46,594 nucleotides of DNA. Origin: Rhizoclosmatium globosum. Lineage: Eukaryota > Chytridiomycota > Chytridiomycetes > Chytridiales > Chytriomycetaceae. How positions within the stretch are numbered: the first letter of the stretch is position 1; each line of letters begins with the position of its first letter. The stretch lies in the NCBI GenBank assembly GCA_002104985.1, contig MCGO01000259.1:1-46594 (forward strand), written 5' to 3'. Under the pieces are notes generated by a model. It saw nothing but the letters and a program-made list of their open reading frames with translations. It was not told the DNA's origin and searched no databases. Both the position numbers and the translations under genes were made by a program. Positions 10,205-21,900 of the stretch are shown here, in pieces.

Positions 10205-11930
10205 TCGCCAGCAGCGCCCTACACGCCAACAGAGTGGTTTTTGTGAGCAAATTCTTGCTGAAGACATTCACAAGACCTGCGAAGAATATGAAGACGTCAT
10301 CTTTGATCGGAAAGCGTTGAAACGTGGGGAGCTTGCTGAGCTTGTCTTTCCTGAGTTCAAGAGGCGCAATTTCAGAACAAACACTATGCTGATGCTTCTT
10401 TTGAAGAACAAGCAGTTCAACGAGTTCCTTATACTGTGTCATGGGTCTCAATTGGCAAGTTGGTGGAATACATTCTCCAAAGGCGGCGAGTTTGTTGCCA
10501 ATTTTGACTTTATTCTGATTTCGTTGTTTGAAAAGTGCTTTGAACTTATGGATGAGTGGAGCACTCAACGATGCACGGCTAAAAATACTATTGATGCTGT
10601 GAAGTTCTTTGATGACTGGCAAGACAGTGCCAATATTGGTACATTGTTTTGCGAGAATATGCCAGAATACTTACAAGGGGATCGGTATCTATACGCTATT
10701 CTATTCCAAAGCGTGAAAGCCATATTTCACGAATTTGTGAATTCCCTCCTTCCTGCACCTGCAAAAGTGTCAACCAGTCTCAAACGTGACAATCTCCTAT
10801 ATATGACACATCTGTTTGGAGGTTGGGCGGTGAAGAAGATGCAAGGAGTGGTCAAGTCTGCCGCTGTTCGAGTTGCATGAAGCAAAACAAGGCAACATTA
10901 TGAACAAATACAAGTAGCACTACGCACAATGCGTCTTTTAAAGCATGATCTTGAAGGTCAGGGTATTTTAATGAACGACGCGACATTTTGCCCTACCGAC
11001 TATCATCAACTGAACAAGGGTGGATTGGTTTATATTGTTCGTGATTTTCATTCATTTGTTAACCGTATTCTCTTGCAAACATATAACACCATGGATATTG
11101 AACACAATGGTGACAGTTGTGTTGAAATTGCATGGGACAAGGTAGAGAACGATGGACAGTTGCCAGACCTCTTTGACTCTGGATGGCGTAAGGTGTTCAC
11201 GGCTTCAACTTTTCCGGAACTACGAGGAAACGCAAAAATTAAGGAATACGTGTATTCTCATTTGCTTTCGTCTATCTTTCATGCCAGAGCTGCTGAGTTG
11301 GTGAAGCGTTACCAACAGGACCGATTGAGCCGATTCAATAGCGCCTCTGCCAAACTGGGACTGCGCGCTTTGCTAAAAGCGAAATCGCGGGAGAGCAGGG
11401 CTGGGTATGCCGCAAAAGAAACAGAGCAACAAAACGGAAAGCGTCAAATACTACAGGTCAACACTACTGTCAATGAGGCCCGCCCTGTTGTTGACAAAGA
11501 TACCCACATTTATTGTATATGCCGAAAAAGGGATGATGGGAGCCGAATGATTTACTGTGATGGCTGTGATGATTGGTTTCATCCCAAATGCCTTGAATTG
11601 GCATCTGTAGCAATTGATGAAATGGAAGGCAAGAAGTTTTATTGTCGGTTTTGCCTCAAATTTGAAGAGTTTGGCCAAACTTTCAATGATGCGGAATTTC
11701 TGCGTGGTGCAAGCGACGGCAGTTCAGGCTCCGCTTCGAACTCAATTGCAACGTCTATCCAGCGTTACGGAGTTGATGAAACCGTATTTCTGGATGCTGG
11801 GGAAGTAGAATTAGGTGCAGAGCCTGAGAACACAACATTTGCTGTCATTTCCACGCAAGAAAACAAGGAACAACCAAAAAGCGCCAAGAGAAAACGTGCA
11901 CAAACGACGTTCTTTGGGATGGTTCGTTAG
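10203..11930 (+). pseudogene. 5'-truncated PHD-finger protein with one in-frame stop
   Basis: One plus-strand frame is open from 10203 to the stop at 11930, apart from a single TGA at 10878-10880. The reading on both sides of it is clearly coding (LAEDIHKTCEEYEDVIFDRK before, HYEQIQVALRTMRLLKHDL after). No start codon lies near the left end, where the LINE begins, so the N-terminus is missing. The C-terminal third holds a complete PHD finger (about 11505-11660): CIC, CDGC, WFHPKC and FYCRFC supply all eight zinc ligands. A basic C-terminal end (AKRKRAQTTFFGMVR) follows. The remaining roughly 400 residues are helical and I do not recognise them; they could belong to a mobile-element protein. 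PHD fingers usually read histone H3 tails. Truncation plus the stop argue for a dead copy. Confidence 0.65.
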
Positions 11931-12595
11931 TCTACTGCTTGTTGGTCTTTGAGCTGTTGATGCGTTCTCACTCTCGCAACCTATGAGATCATGTTTGCAT
12001 ACGCTCATACTTTTATTGTAATTTTTTTTAGTCCTTAACAACGCATTGTGAGAGCTACAACGAAAAATATTGAGAACTGCGAGAATGACAATAAAAAGTA
12101 ATTTTCGGATTCAAATGAATCTCGGAATACCTGCGCTCGAACGTTGAAACTTTACTCACTTATAAAAGAACTATTTGAGCATAGATCCGCCAAGTTTCAT
12201 AGCAAAATCTTGTAAGATGGATGTGTGGCAGACCCGGAAAGAATTTGCATTTTGAGGCTTGAGCCCCATCTCCATTCCCCATTCGAGTTGAGGGAACTCT
12301 GGGTGAACATACATATGGAGATGATGGAGATCCAACCAACGTAACACACCCTGTTATATAGACCCTTGCCAAAAACGGATGAATATAGGTCACAAAACAC
12401 CTTGTCTGCGACTTAAAAAACTGTTAGAGCAGCCGATTGTATTCATATCGAGATGACTTGGGTGTCGTTCGGTTGATTGCAATCCTCTTTGATTCGTAAG
12501 CATTCATAACAAGAAAACTTATTAAGGTTTATTTATATTTCATAAATGTATCATAGAATGCCCACTTCCATTGATCAAGACCGTATTTCTAATGA
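11931..12595. other. Intergenic region, no feature recognised
   Basis: About 660 bp between the PHD reading frame and the small unknown gene. Short open frames on the minus strand (12160-12400) have no coding character. No RNA gene or repeat was recognised. Confidence 0.5.
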
Positions 12596-13438
12596 CTAGA
12601 ATTGGTAAGTCCAATTATACTCGTACTCGATTCTCTTGAACACGATGGGCTCAGACCCACTGCCAACAAAAAAGTGGATGACATCAGCACCTCCCTCCTG
12701 AAACTCAATTAAACTACCCGCCCACGGAGCTTCATAATCTTCATACTCAAAGTATGGCCAATCGTAGATCGCAAGCTTATCGAACTCCCAGAACCCTGCG
12801 ATCCCACCCAACACACCTGCACGCAATTTGCTCGAGTTTTCATGGAACCAGAAGTTGAAGTACCCTTCGACAGGTCGATCAAGGAACAAGGCACCATGTG
12901 TATCACTGACAAACATTCCTTGATAGTGCCATACTGGAAGGGATGGATCTGTTCCTTTTCCACGTTTCTGGATTCGTTCATCGCGAGTCGTGGTGTCGGT
13001 TTCTTTCAACCACTCCATGCGGGCCTTGATCTTGTCTTCAAAACTTATTGGCTCTGCCATTACTATAAGCCCGAAATGTCAGTATTTCATGATGACAAGT
13101 TTAAAAATATAGGGCTCTCACCAGGCTCTTGCACTTGAACGACAGTCACGGCCTCGCTTTCCTTCTTGGCAGTTTCTGCCAAGCCTTTCGCATAAAAATC
13201 GCGATCATCTATACTAACATCGCTAGGTCGTGGAACAAATAGCGAGAATCGCCCTGCCCTCGATTTTCTACCGTTCGAGTTCAAGACAACAGGATTTACA
13301 GGAACAGAACGACGATTGTTTACGTCTGCGTACCGGAGGGACTTAATGGATTTATCTAAATGGTTTTTTACGCCGTCAGCCACTTCGTGCTCTACGATAA
13401 TGGGACTCACTTTGCGTCGATACTTCAGCACCCATGTC
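12596..13438 (-). CDS. Hypothetical protein, two or more exons
   Basis: Exon 13122-13438 joins 12596-13062 across a 59-nt intron (13063-13121, GTGAGA...TTATAG) in frame, giving about 255 residues. The start is uncertain. ATG 13438 would need a further 19-nt intron just inside, which is very short for a fungus, so an upstream exon is also possible. The N-terminal half is basic (NGRKSRAGRFSLFVPRP). The C-terminal half is rich in Trp, Tyr and Phe with acidic patches (FDKLAIYDWPYFEYEDY) and Gly-rich turns, suggesting a compact beta-rich soluble domain. No signal peptide or TM segment is visible and I do not recognise the family. Confidence 0.6.
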
Positions 13439-13439
13439 G

Positions 13440-13936
13440 ATGATTCTATTTCAATTTAATTATGGTCTATCTGTGGAATTTGTTGTGTTGGAATATCGTG
13501 GCTGCACTTAGTGACACTCAACTCAATTCAATTCCTTGCGAATATGATCGGATGTTTCAGATTAGGTCCGCGATGATGAAACAAATGATATTAGAGTCTA
13601 AACTACTGTAAAATAGTTAGGATGATCACAGTTGGAATGTCAGGACTCTCAAGCAATCCCAGCGCAACAATGTCAATACCCACGACCATGTGGCAAACAT
13701 AGCCGTATCCAACTTATTGACATCATTGAGCTGTATGAGCTATATTGTTCCAGCCAGCTCCATCAAGCGAAGACAAAGTGGGAGGATCAAAGCTCACCTT
13801 CACACTCAAATTGGAAAATTTAAGGGACAGAATCGCATGATCAGTCTTTGAAAATATCCTTGGAAAGCCAGTAGAACAAAATATAATTTTCAAAGCAGTA
13901 GAACCACTACTTCAGTCCCGCAAATCTCACCAAAAA
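13440..13936. other. Divergent intergenic region
   Basis: About 500 bp between the minus-strand hypothetical gene and sensor paralogue A. It should hold both promoters. I saw no specific element. Confidence 0.4.
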
Positions 13937-15881
13937 ATGACCGAAGTAAAGCGGCAAGGGTCTGTCGCAGGTTCACACACTTCAAGCACAATGACAGAAA
14001 TGCTTCGCCGTAAGCCACGTTTATTTCTTCTCATGGCCACTTTTATTTGCGCGTGTGCAGTAACAGTGGGAGTTTTGGGCTGGTATGTCGATCTTTTCCC
14101 TTCAAAAACAGGCTCAAATAGGTGTATAGGCAACTCACACTCTCGGCTGGAAAAGAGAACGTGAGTCAATTGATTGAAGAGATTGAGTTCCTCGTGTCCA
14201 ATCAAGTCTCCAACTATCTCCTCGATTCAGCTCAAACTCTTGCGAAAATAAACGCGATGCAAGCAGAAATGTTTCGAGTATGTGATTTAATATAATTTTG
14301 CACTGATAATTTACGTGTTTCAAGACTGGGAAATGGAGTTTCGCAACACCCGAAAGAGCCGCCGAAACTTTCGCAGCCCAACTCACTGAGCTCAAAAGCT
14401 ACCGAAGATATACGACAAGTATGTACATCAACACATATCCCAGTGGATATCAAGTCGGCTACAATTACGGCCTGGATGCAAATGGAAACACTCAACTTCA
14501 ATGGTGGAATCAATCCGGAATGACCTTCTATACGTACCTATGCGATACAAACGGGACACCAATTGGCTCCCCGATTTACACCAACACCAGTCCTGGAAAT
14601 GGATCCCTCTCAAATCCAGGGAACAACAACACTTTAGCAAACGCTGTCGGTGGAAACGTTGGAGTAAATCTCGAATACCCTCTCGGAGAAGCATTCGGTT
14701 ACACAGACACATACGTCTTTGCCGGAACTCCATTCAAAACGGCCTACTATTTCGTGACAAATCCCACAACGGGAGAGCAAGTCACATTCGGAAACGACTG
14801 GACACTCTCGTTTATATCACTCCAAATCCAAAATATTATCTCTATCGTCGCGTTCCCGATATTCGCGGCCGTGATTGAGTGCGATACAGGAACAGTAATT
14901 GGAACCTCCAGCCAAATTCCACTGATCCAAAACGGAACTATTCTGAAAATCAACGAAATCAACGATCCGTTCTTCCAAGACTTTTCCAAGTTTGTGAATA
15001 CAACGGATCATTACGGAACAGTAAACAACTTGCCTGCGACACTCAACATAATAGCGTCATTTATAGGCGAATATTTTCCTGGAACTGCGAATTGGTTCGT
15101 TGATAGGAAGATCGGTGGTGCAACGTGGAAGCTTGGAATGAATGCATACGGACTGAACGGAAAGCAGCTTCTCTTTGTGATTTACATGAATGTTGACTCT
15201 GTCGAATCACAAATGAGTACACTGAGCAATATTACCGGGTATATGATGATCGGAATCATTGGAGGATTCGTCACCATTGGTATTTTGTTTGCTTATATGA
15301 TTTCAGCACAACTATACCGCGTCGTGTCTCAAATCATGCTTCTTAAAGACCTTAAATTCCAAGAAGCCATTGGAAGCAGTGTTGATTCAAAAGGACACTC
15401 TTTCATTTATGAGCTTGCAGAACTTCAAAAGTCGTTCAAGCAATTAGTATCAGTGTTTTCAGACCTTCTCAAGCGTAACTCTATTCTGATGTCAAAACCA
15501 ACAGTAACTGAGGGAATGGAGTCTGTGGATCCAGGAAAATCTAAGCTTGGTTTCAATGCGACTGGAAGTAAACTCTTTGCAGCTTGGAAAAGGGGGCCTA
15601 CAGCAAAACCGTCTCTCCGAACAACCGAAATTGGAAGCGATTCAGTCACAAGTCCGGCTGCAGATATTGGAATTCGTCGTCCTCAGCCTATTCAAACTCT
15701 TGTTGAAGATCCGATTAGATCTGCAACTGGAATCAGAACTTCGATGAACCGTGTTAGTGAAGAAAGTTCACGTCACAGCAGGCGTGCATCCACGTCCCAA
15801 CCACCTCAACTAGACTTGACCAAAAGTAACCCTGTCCAACGCACATCACAGCCACCTTTGAGCGAATCCGAAAAGGAATGA
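13937..15881 (+). CDS. Two-pass Cache-like sensor protein, paralogue A
   Basis: Exons 13937-14082, 14130-14277 and 14325-15881 give 616 residues without frame breaks. A basic cytoplasmic N-terminus is followed by TM1 (about 28-48, LFLLMATFICACAVTVGVLG). A roughly 350-residue extracellular domain, rich in Asn-X-Ser/Thr sites, has family motifs FGNDWTLSF, FPIFAAVIECDTG and WFVDRKIGGATWKLGMNA. TM2 (about 400-422, MMIGIIGGFVTIGILFA) leads into a HAMP-like linker (LLKDLKFQEA, FIYELAELQKSF). The layout resembles the sensor half of eukaryotic HAMP-linked nucleotide cyclases. After SDLLKRN only about 130 low-complexity Ser/Thr/Pro residues remain, with no cyclase or kinase domain. It has the longest tail and fewest introns of the six paralogues and lies on the opposite strand, 10 kb from the others. 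Probable cell-surface ligand sensor; ligand unknown. Confidence 0.8.
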
Positions 15882-16003
15882 ACCAGTTTCGAGCTTTACT
15901 AATTTAATCCACACTTTCCACATTCTTTCTTATTCCCCCATTTTATTAGACATGTTTTTCTAGTCCCGAAAAAATACTCTATGCCAAATCCATAATAGCA
16001 TGA

Positions 16004-17122
16004 TTATTGTGCTGCCAAAGTCTCGCTAACACTCCTCCTGACTCTTTGGTTAATGACACCTCCAAATCCAAATGCCGGCAGAATACGACCCATGCGAGCA
16101 AAAACGGATGGAAGGTATTCCTTCCCAATCGCTCGGACACGTCCAATGTTTCCTCCCGCAGCTACGTGGTCGGGTCGATTATAATAGTCGAGTCCTATTG
16201 GATTGATTTAGAGCCAGATTCAAAGAATATGGATGGTGAATGTGAACTAGGGACTCTGATTGAGACCACCCGAACCAATACGGCACAGAATCCCCACGTC
16301 AAACCAAAAAAAAAGAGCATACCCAATAAATGCACAGGCGTAGTAACAAACTGAAAAGCACAAGGCAAAAGCAACTGACACGCAACGTCAGCCCCCTCCT
16401 TCTTCACCCCCTGCGTCTGCAAATACCCGGATAACATAGGTGGGAAAGTAAATGCCGCCGCCATCGTCAACGAATCCCTAAACCCAAAGCACATGTACGA
16501 CTTCAACGCAACAGGTCTGGGAGTTCCCTGTCCAAACCACCTTGTCAACAGACTGTCTTTCCAGATTGTCAGACCCGTGTTTGTGACTGAAGAAGCAATG
16601 AATTTGGGTGCAGCTGGGTCGTAGGAGAGTTTCTTTGAGAACGTGTCTGTGACGTTTGTCTGTTTTTTTTGGATTGGAAGTGGGTGTCAGGTTCTTATCT
16701 TTGTTTGGATGGTGGCAGGTTGTTCCTAGGGACAGACAGCAGATAACTTACAGCGGCATAGGTCAAGCTGTAGACAGTAAAGACGGCAAGGACAGATGGC
16801 TGGCGAAAGTGGAAGAGTGGATTGGTGAGCAGTGTCATGAATCCTTCACCAAGACCCTTGATCAATGTCTGCTTTCCACTGAAGTTTGCAATGATGGACC
16901 GGTCAATCACTGCCACAACTAGTTGATGATGTGGTTGTTGATTTGGTTAGGGTTAAGTTGGGGTTAGTTCACAGCTCTCAGGCTCAGTGTTTGTTCCTCA
17001 CTTGGAGAAGTAACTCCAGCCGTTGCTGCTGCCGCCACAATGTCTGCTGCCAATGTTGAGTACAGAACTCGCGAAGACGAAAGATGCCGGGCGTCCAATT
17101 CCCGCTGTGCTGCCGTTGACAT
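16004..17122 (-). CDS. Conserved fungal membrane protein of unknown function, probably organellar
   Basis: Four exons join in frame: 17002-17122, 16752-16918, 16323-16659, 16004-16194 (271 residues). Start ATG 17122 (MSTAAQRELDARHL) is chosen because the alternative ATG 17189 gives the wrong phase at the first intron. Hydrophobic segments occur near residues 25-40, 75-95, 150-170 and 185-205. Motifs CFGFRDSLTMAAAFTFPP, FVTTPVHLLGLDYYNRP and RMGRILPAFGFGGVINQRVR match my memory of a conserved fungal family of uncharacterised, probably mitochondrial, membrane proteins. I cannot give it a symbol. It is convergent with sensor A, leaving only 122 bp between the two stops. Intron 1 contains a TTAGGGTT-like string on the plus strand. 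Confidence 0.75.
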
Positions 17123-18952
17123 TTTGAGAAGGGAAAGTGTGTATCATCCGAATCAGTCCGTTCCGTGTTTCACTTTTGAATTCATCCATTAATAGAACAA
17201 AACACTAGAATACTAACTAATCGATAGTTTATTTTACTAAATGTTCGAAAAGGATGAACGGGGAGTGTACAGAAGATTATTGACAAATATACAGTGAAAG
17301 TGTGACAATGTGTCGCAGTTCAGCGACAGATAGAATATTATACCAAGAAAGTGTGGTTGGTTGACCGCACGGGCCATATAGAATTTTTACCAAAGGCGAG
17401 TGGTGGGAGTGGAAGGTTTATCCATACCCAAAAAAGAGAGAAGTGAATAGTCAGGAAGACTGGAGTTTCATATAGAATTTTGTACCAAGAAAGTGGTGGA
17501 GAGCCAGGTAGTAGTTGTTGGCTTCCATTGAACAAGTTGTGTCTCGCGTTGCCAAGGGCAACACAGAGAGAGTCAGATGCCTTATCAAAAGACAACGCAA
17601 CCGTCCGTATATAGAATTTTGTACCAAGTCGTAGTATTTGGAAGAAATGCAGATAGAACTTTGAACCAGAAGTGAGCAAGGGCAGGTCACATCCGATCAC
17701 AACCCGAGGGGGCGTTCACAGATCCAATAGTAAAGCACCAAGCAGACTAGGCATAGAATGATCACCGAGTATAGAACTTTGTACCAGAAGCAGTAGAAGA
17801 AGCGGTAGTTGAATGAAGGGTGACGATCAAGGTGAGTAAACAAAGTGTGGCAGTGGGAGTGGGATTGGAGAGCAAGTGCATAGGACAGGATGCATAGAGC
17901 CGGATCACCAAAGATAGAATTCTTGACCAAGTATCGATAACGCTCTCAGGGCTGAAGCAAGTCAGATCAGAAACCCAATACGAGAGTGTTCAGAGTGTGA
18001 AGGAACAAAGTCGCTTTGAACGAAAGAAACTTTTCCCATTTGGAAAGTTGAAAGAACCAGTTGAAATAAGGCGGCACAGAGATCAATTACAAAGCAACTT
18101 GTAATTTGATGTGCTTTGTTGTCAATGTGAATGCTTGGGTGACAACCTTGAAAGCAGAGACAGCAAGTCAGTGCCTCCTTGAATCACCGTCATCGCCACC
18201 AAGACTAACACCTTGAGAGCATAGTGTCGCTTGCACTTGACAGCACTTGCAACGTCAGCAAAACGAGTTCAACTGGTCTCCAAATTTGATATTTGTTTGA
18301 AGGAAGAGTGTGCCATCCATCCTTTTGTACCTTTTCGCTCAGCAAAGCCCAAGTGAGCCTCCCAAATCGATTTTTTTGATTAAAAACGTGAGAGAGGCAC
18401 CAGTGTCTGTCAGCGGTTTTTACTGATTTAAGGGTTGGCAGCTCGAACGAGACTATTTGGAAAGTCTGTCCACTAGATGTGACTAGTATGTTTCCAGTTA
18501 AGCTTCCTTCATTGCTTCAGTTGAAAATAGACGAGTAGACACACTTTGACGGTGATTTGTGAAAGCGGACTGTCGCGTGAGGAAACATGGTCTCCTGATC
18601 TGTCCTCGTGCCGCCTCGTGAACAAGAAAAAAACGAAAGATCCTCAAGCTTAAGGATTTTTAAAGCTTAGCGTTTCTCTTGTCTTGTCTCAAATGTTCAG
18701 AAGTTGTCCAAGGTCAAGGATTCGGCCAGGACCAACGTGGTTGTTGAGATATCATGATATGATGATTATTAAACACTTTGAAAATAAACAGAGTTTATTT
18801 TTAGTTATCAGGCTGGTTTCGTAAAGGAAGTACATGTTGAGGAGAGATGAAAAGAAATCATCTTGTCCAATCCGCATTTGATAACAAATGTTTCGAATGA
18901 ATTAATGATGTATAATTAATTCAGTGGAAACAGGATTTAATTCATTGTGAAA
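17123..18952. other. Long divergent intergenic region (1.8 kb)
   Basis: Separates the start of the membrane-protein gene from the start of the DENN gene and has no believable coding frame. The first half holds the seven-copy motif array described separately. The second half contains a possible hairpin (8-bp arms ACAAAGCA/TGCTTTGT, about 18095-18118) and an AT-rich segment before the DENN ATG. An unannotated non-coding RNA or a long control region is possible. Confidence 0.5.
17331..17931. repeat. Array of seven interspersed copies of a TAGAAYTTTGTACCAR motif
   Basis: Copies at 17331-17347, 17379-17393, 17473-17489, 17612-17628, 17654-17669, 17772-17787 and 17914-17931. Most are preceded by ATA, and several are followed by AAGNG. 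Starts are 48, 94, 139, 42, 118 and 142 bp apart; several spacings are near multiples of 47. The sequences between copies are unrelated, and all copies have the same orientation. Confidence 0.8.
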
Positions 18953-21900
18953 ATGGAGACCGGAACCCCACCCCTTCTCTCTCACGTTCTAATTGCCGAG
19001 TACGGACCCCAACAACCAGTTCCGTCTGTCAAGTTCCAATATCCAAATGCAAATCTTGGCCAAACACATTCTGATGCTGGGTGAGAACCCGCCACTGCCA
19101 CTGCCAATCAGCACCAATTAACCAACTAGTAACTACAACAAAGTCCCTTGATGGTTCCTATCCCGGGTGTCCTCCTGCGAAATGAAGATGCCTATTCATT
19201 CATACTCAATCCAAAGCCTGTGGTATGTCTCTCTTAGAGAACCTGTCAAACACTGACCAGTTTGTGATGTAGCAAAGTGGCAGTACGATCCTGACTGAGA
19301 CTGTCGTTCCAAAGCTCAAACGATACAGCTCCGATGTGTAATTACCACTTAATAACTTATTAATCGACTTAACCGAGTTTACTTCAATCAGGCAAATCGC
19401 ACTTTACGCCGATGCATTTGGATTTGATGGACGTGCCTGGAAACCACTTTCGTCATCGCGAACTGTTATTCAGTGTTCAAAGACAAAAGTGTCAATTTGG
19501 GATGAACCGTGTTTGAGAACATTTGCCGAATTGTAAATACGTGATTGGGTTGCCTCCTTCAAAGACACATATTCTGATGGATATTTCTAGGACCGAAGCT
19601 GCAAATTCTGAATATAGACAACCGGAAAAGAACTGTGTCGTTTTGTATATTGATCGACTGATTCTTGGTATGCTCGTCTTATCACCAGTGAAAACTAGTT
19701 AACCAAATGGAAAAGGTCTGAGATTCTTCAATGAAAGCGATGAAGTCACATTCGTCAACCACTTGAACGCAAACTTTGGATTGCATCAAAAGTATTCCCC
19801 CAGTCGGCGTGAGTCTTGCCTTCCCTTGTCAACTTCACTCAACAATGGACAGAGATACCACCACCAATGCCACGAGACCCTCTAGCCCCATTATCTCCTC
19901 TCTACGCCATAAACTACGTTCGAAAAGCCGGAGATAAAACCCGCGCCCTCGCCCTCGTATCCCCATACCCATGGATCCACGCTTTTCTGGTACACTCACT
20001 CCCATCACCCAAAAATACCACTAACCCATCCACCCACAAAAGCCTCTCGTAAAATCCGCCCTGGACACATTCATGCGCGGCGAGAAAATTGCAGTCATAA
20101 CATCCCTCTTCCAAACGATAAACCAAATCGACATTACAACCCTCCCCCGTTTCACGATTCCCGAGAAAATCGTTATGCGGTCTATATACGATCCTGCCGA
20201 CACGTTTTATGAGTACGCTCGTGCACAGGTGGAAATTGGGAAAAAGAGGGGTGGGAAGAATGTGGGTGCGATTGGTGATGATTGGGATGGGACTACGTTT
20301 GTTGTGAATACGCGGTTTAATGATATTGCGTACCGGGTTCCTGTTCCGTTGAATGTGTACCCTGAGGAGATTGGAGAGGTATTGCTTTTTTATTTTCATT
20401 GACTTTGTTCCCAACTACTATTTTTTAGTTCTCAATCACTCGTCTCGTCATCACGTTTTCGGCTTTGGACTCCATCAACCCGCCAGACATTCCCGAACTC
20501 AAATGGCGTAATGCTGCGCCATACTTCTGGCATCCTCATCTCGACTCTGGATGGTCCACACATCCAATCGTTTTCCTCATGAACGCAGTTATTTCAGAGA
20601 AGCGGGTTGTTTTCGTTGGAAATGGTCGAAGCGTAGCTGATATCGCGTCCTTCGTCCATGCAGCCGCTGCAGCAGGAACTGGTGGAGGAAACGTTCTCGC
20701 TGGAGCACTTGGCAGATGTTTTGCGAATGTGGGGATCAAGGATTTTAAGGGACTGCAGGCAGTGTACGTTCTATCCCCTCTTTCTCAACACCTCCTAACA
20801 TACCCAAAACAGCCCTGGATTTATTGCTGGTACCACAGACCCATCCATCGAAGACAGGCCAGAGCTCTACGACGTTCTTTGCGACATCAACACCGGAAAA
20901 ATCACACTCTCACAACGCATCGCTCCGGCTTCAACGGAAGGTCTCAACAATCGAAACGATCCAACGGAAGGAGTTGCAGACATGGAATGGATGCGTCAAG
21001 GATACTGGGTCGGCGACAGTGAATTCATGCTTCGCGTTGTGGAAGCGATTCAAAACGAGACGTCAGAGTTCCAAATCCGTCAGATGGTGTATGATTATGT
21101 GCAGCGGTTTGTGGATGTTACGGCTGCATTTGAAGTTGAGATTGCGAATACTACTTTGATTGGACGGCCTTCTGTTCCACAAGTATATCCTGGTATTGAA
21201 TCCGGGGTTTTCTTCCATGATGAGACGGCTCAGAATGCGGAATTGGTTATGTTGAGAAACCGAATTGAAGGGTGGAAGGGAACTCAAAGTTATTTCAAGT
21301 ACTTGCAGGTATGATTTCGAGTCACTTAACTTCTACAACACTAACTTTGATTTCATATCAGAGCCATAATGAGAATTTGCAAAAGACGTACTTGCCGTCC
21401 ACGTTTCCTCTCTCCTCAATGATTGACCAAATCTACAAAGCCCAACCAGTGACTCCAACTCCAGTCCTTGTCCAAATCCTCCAATACATCCAAGACACAA
21501 TCCTCCCTGGCCCAGATGCAGCCCAAACCGAACTTCTCGCAGCTCTCCGTTCCCGTGGAATTCAGCTCTTCGCTGCCGGAATGATGCATGAACGCTGGGA
21601 AGTACGTCGAGCCTGCACTCGAGTCCTCTGGCGCCTCGATTGGCACCCAATCGGCACAAACTTTATCCAAAACCTAAACCCATTCTACCGTCTCTGCTAC
21701 GCCCGCACATCCCACCTCCTCCTCTCCCAAGAAGACGAGCCCAACATTGACCCACCACCTTCATCCGCACCGTTGGACGCCACAGCCCCAATACCCCCTC
21801 CAAGAAACAGCAAGAGAACAACAAAAAGCAACAGCACACGAATGTCCATGCTCCTCCTCGACGAAAAGAACGCATCCCGCACAAACTTCAACAACGTGAA

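Larger units (their letters stand above)
3661..10206 (-). mobile_element. Near full-length non-LTR retrotransposon (LINE), Tad-like
   Basis: About 6.5 kb on the minus strand, with a short 5' UTR (10156-10206), ORF1, ORF2 with AP-like endonuclease and reverse transcriptase, and a roughly 230-bp 3' UTR. A C-terminal C-x2-C-x8-H-x4-C knuckle and the lack of an obvious RNase H fit fungal Tad-type LINEs, but the clade call is tentative. Several one-base frame breaks interrupt both ORFs. Host genes to the right show similar breaks, so the element may be less decayed than it looks. TTAGGG-like repeats lie at both ends. The insertion lies directly against the truncated PHD reading frame that starts at 10203. 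Confidence 0.85.

Noticed and set aside
10878..10880. Selenocysteine or readthrough TGA in the PHD frame
   Set aside because: The gene is already 5'-truncated, no Cys/Sec context or SECIS-like hairpin was seen, and a mutated Arg codon is simpler.
12160..12400. Short overlapping minus-strand ORFs
   Set aside because: No domain, no splice context and no coding character; treated as intergenic.
13401..13438. 19-nt intron at the start of the small hypothetical gene
   Set aside because: The frame and GT-AG ends fit, but the length is far below any other intron in the window; the start is left open instead.
17331..17931. CRISPR-like array
   Set aside because: Repeats are short and degenerate, spacing is irregular (42-142 bp), and the genome is eukaryotic.
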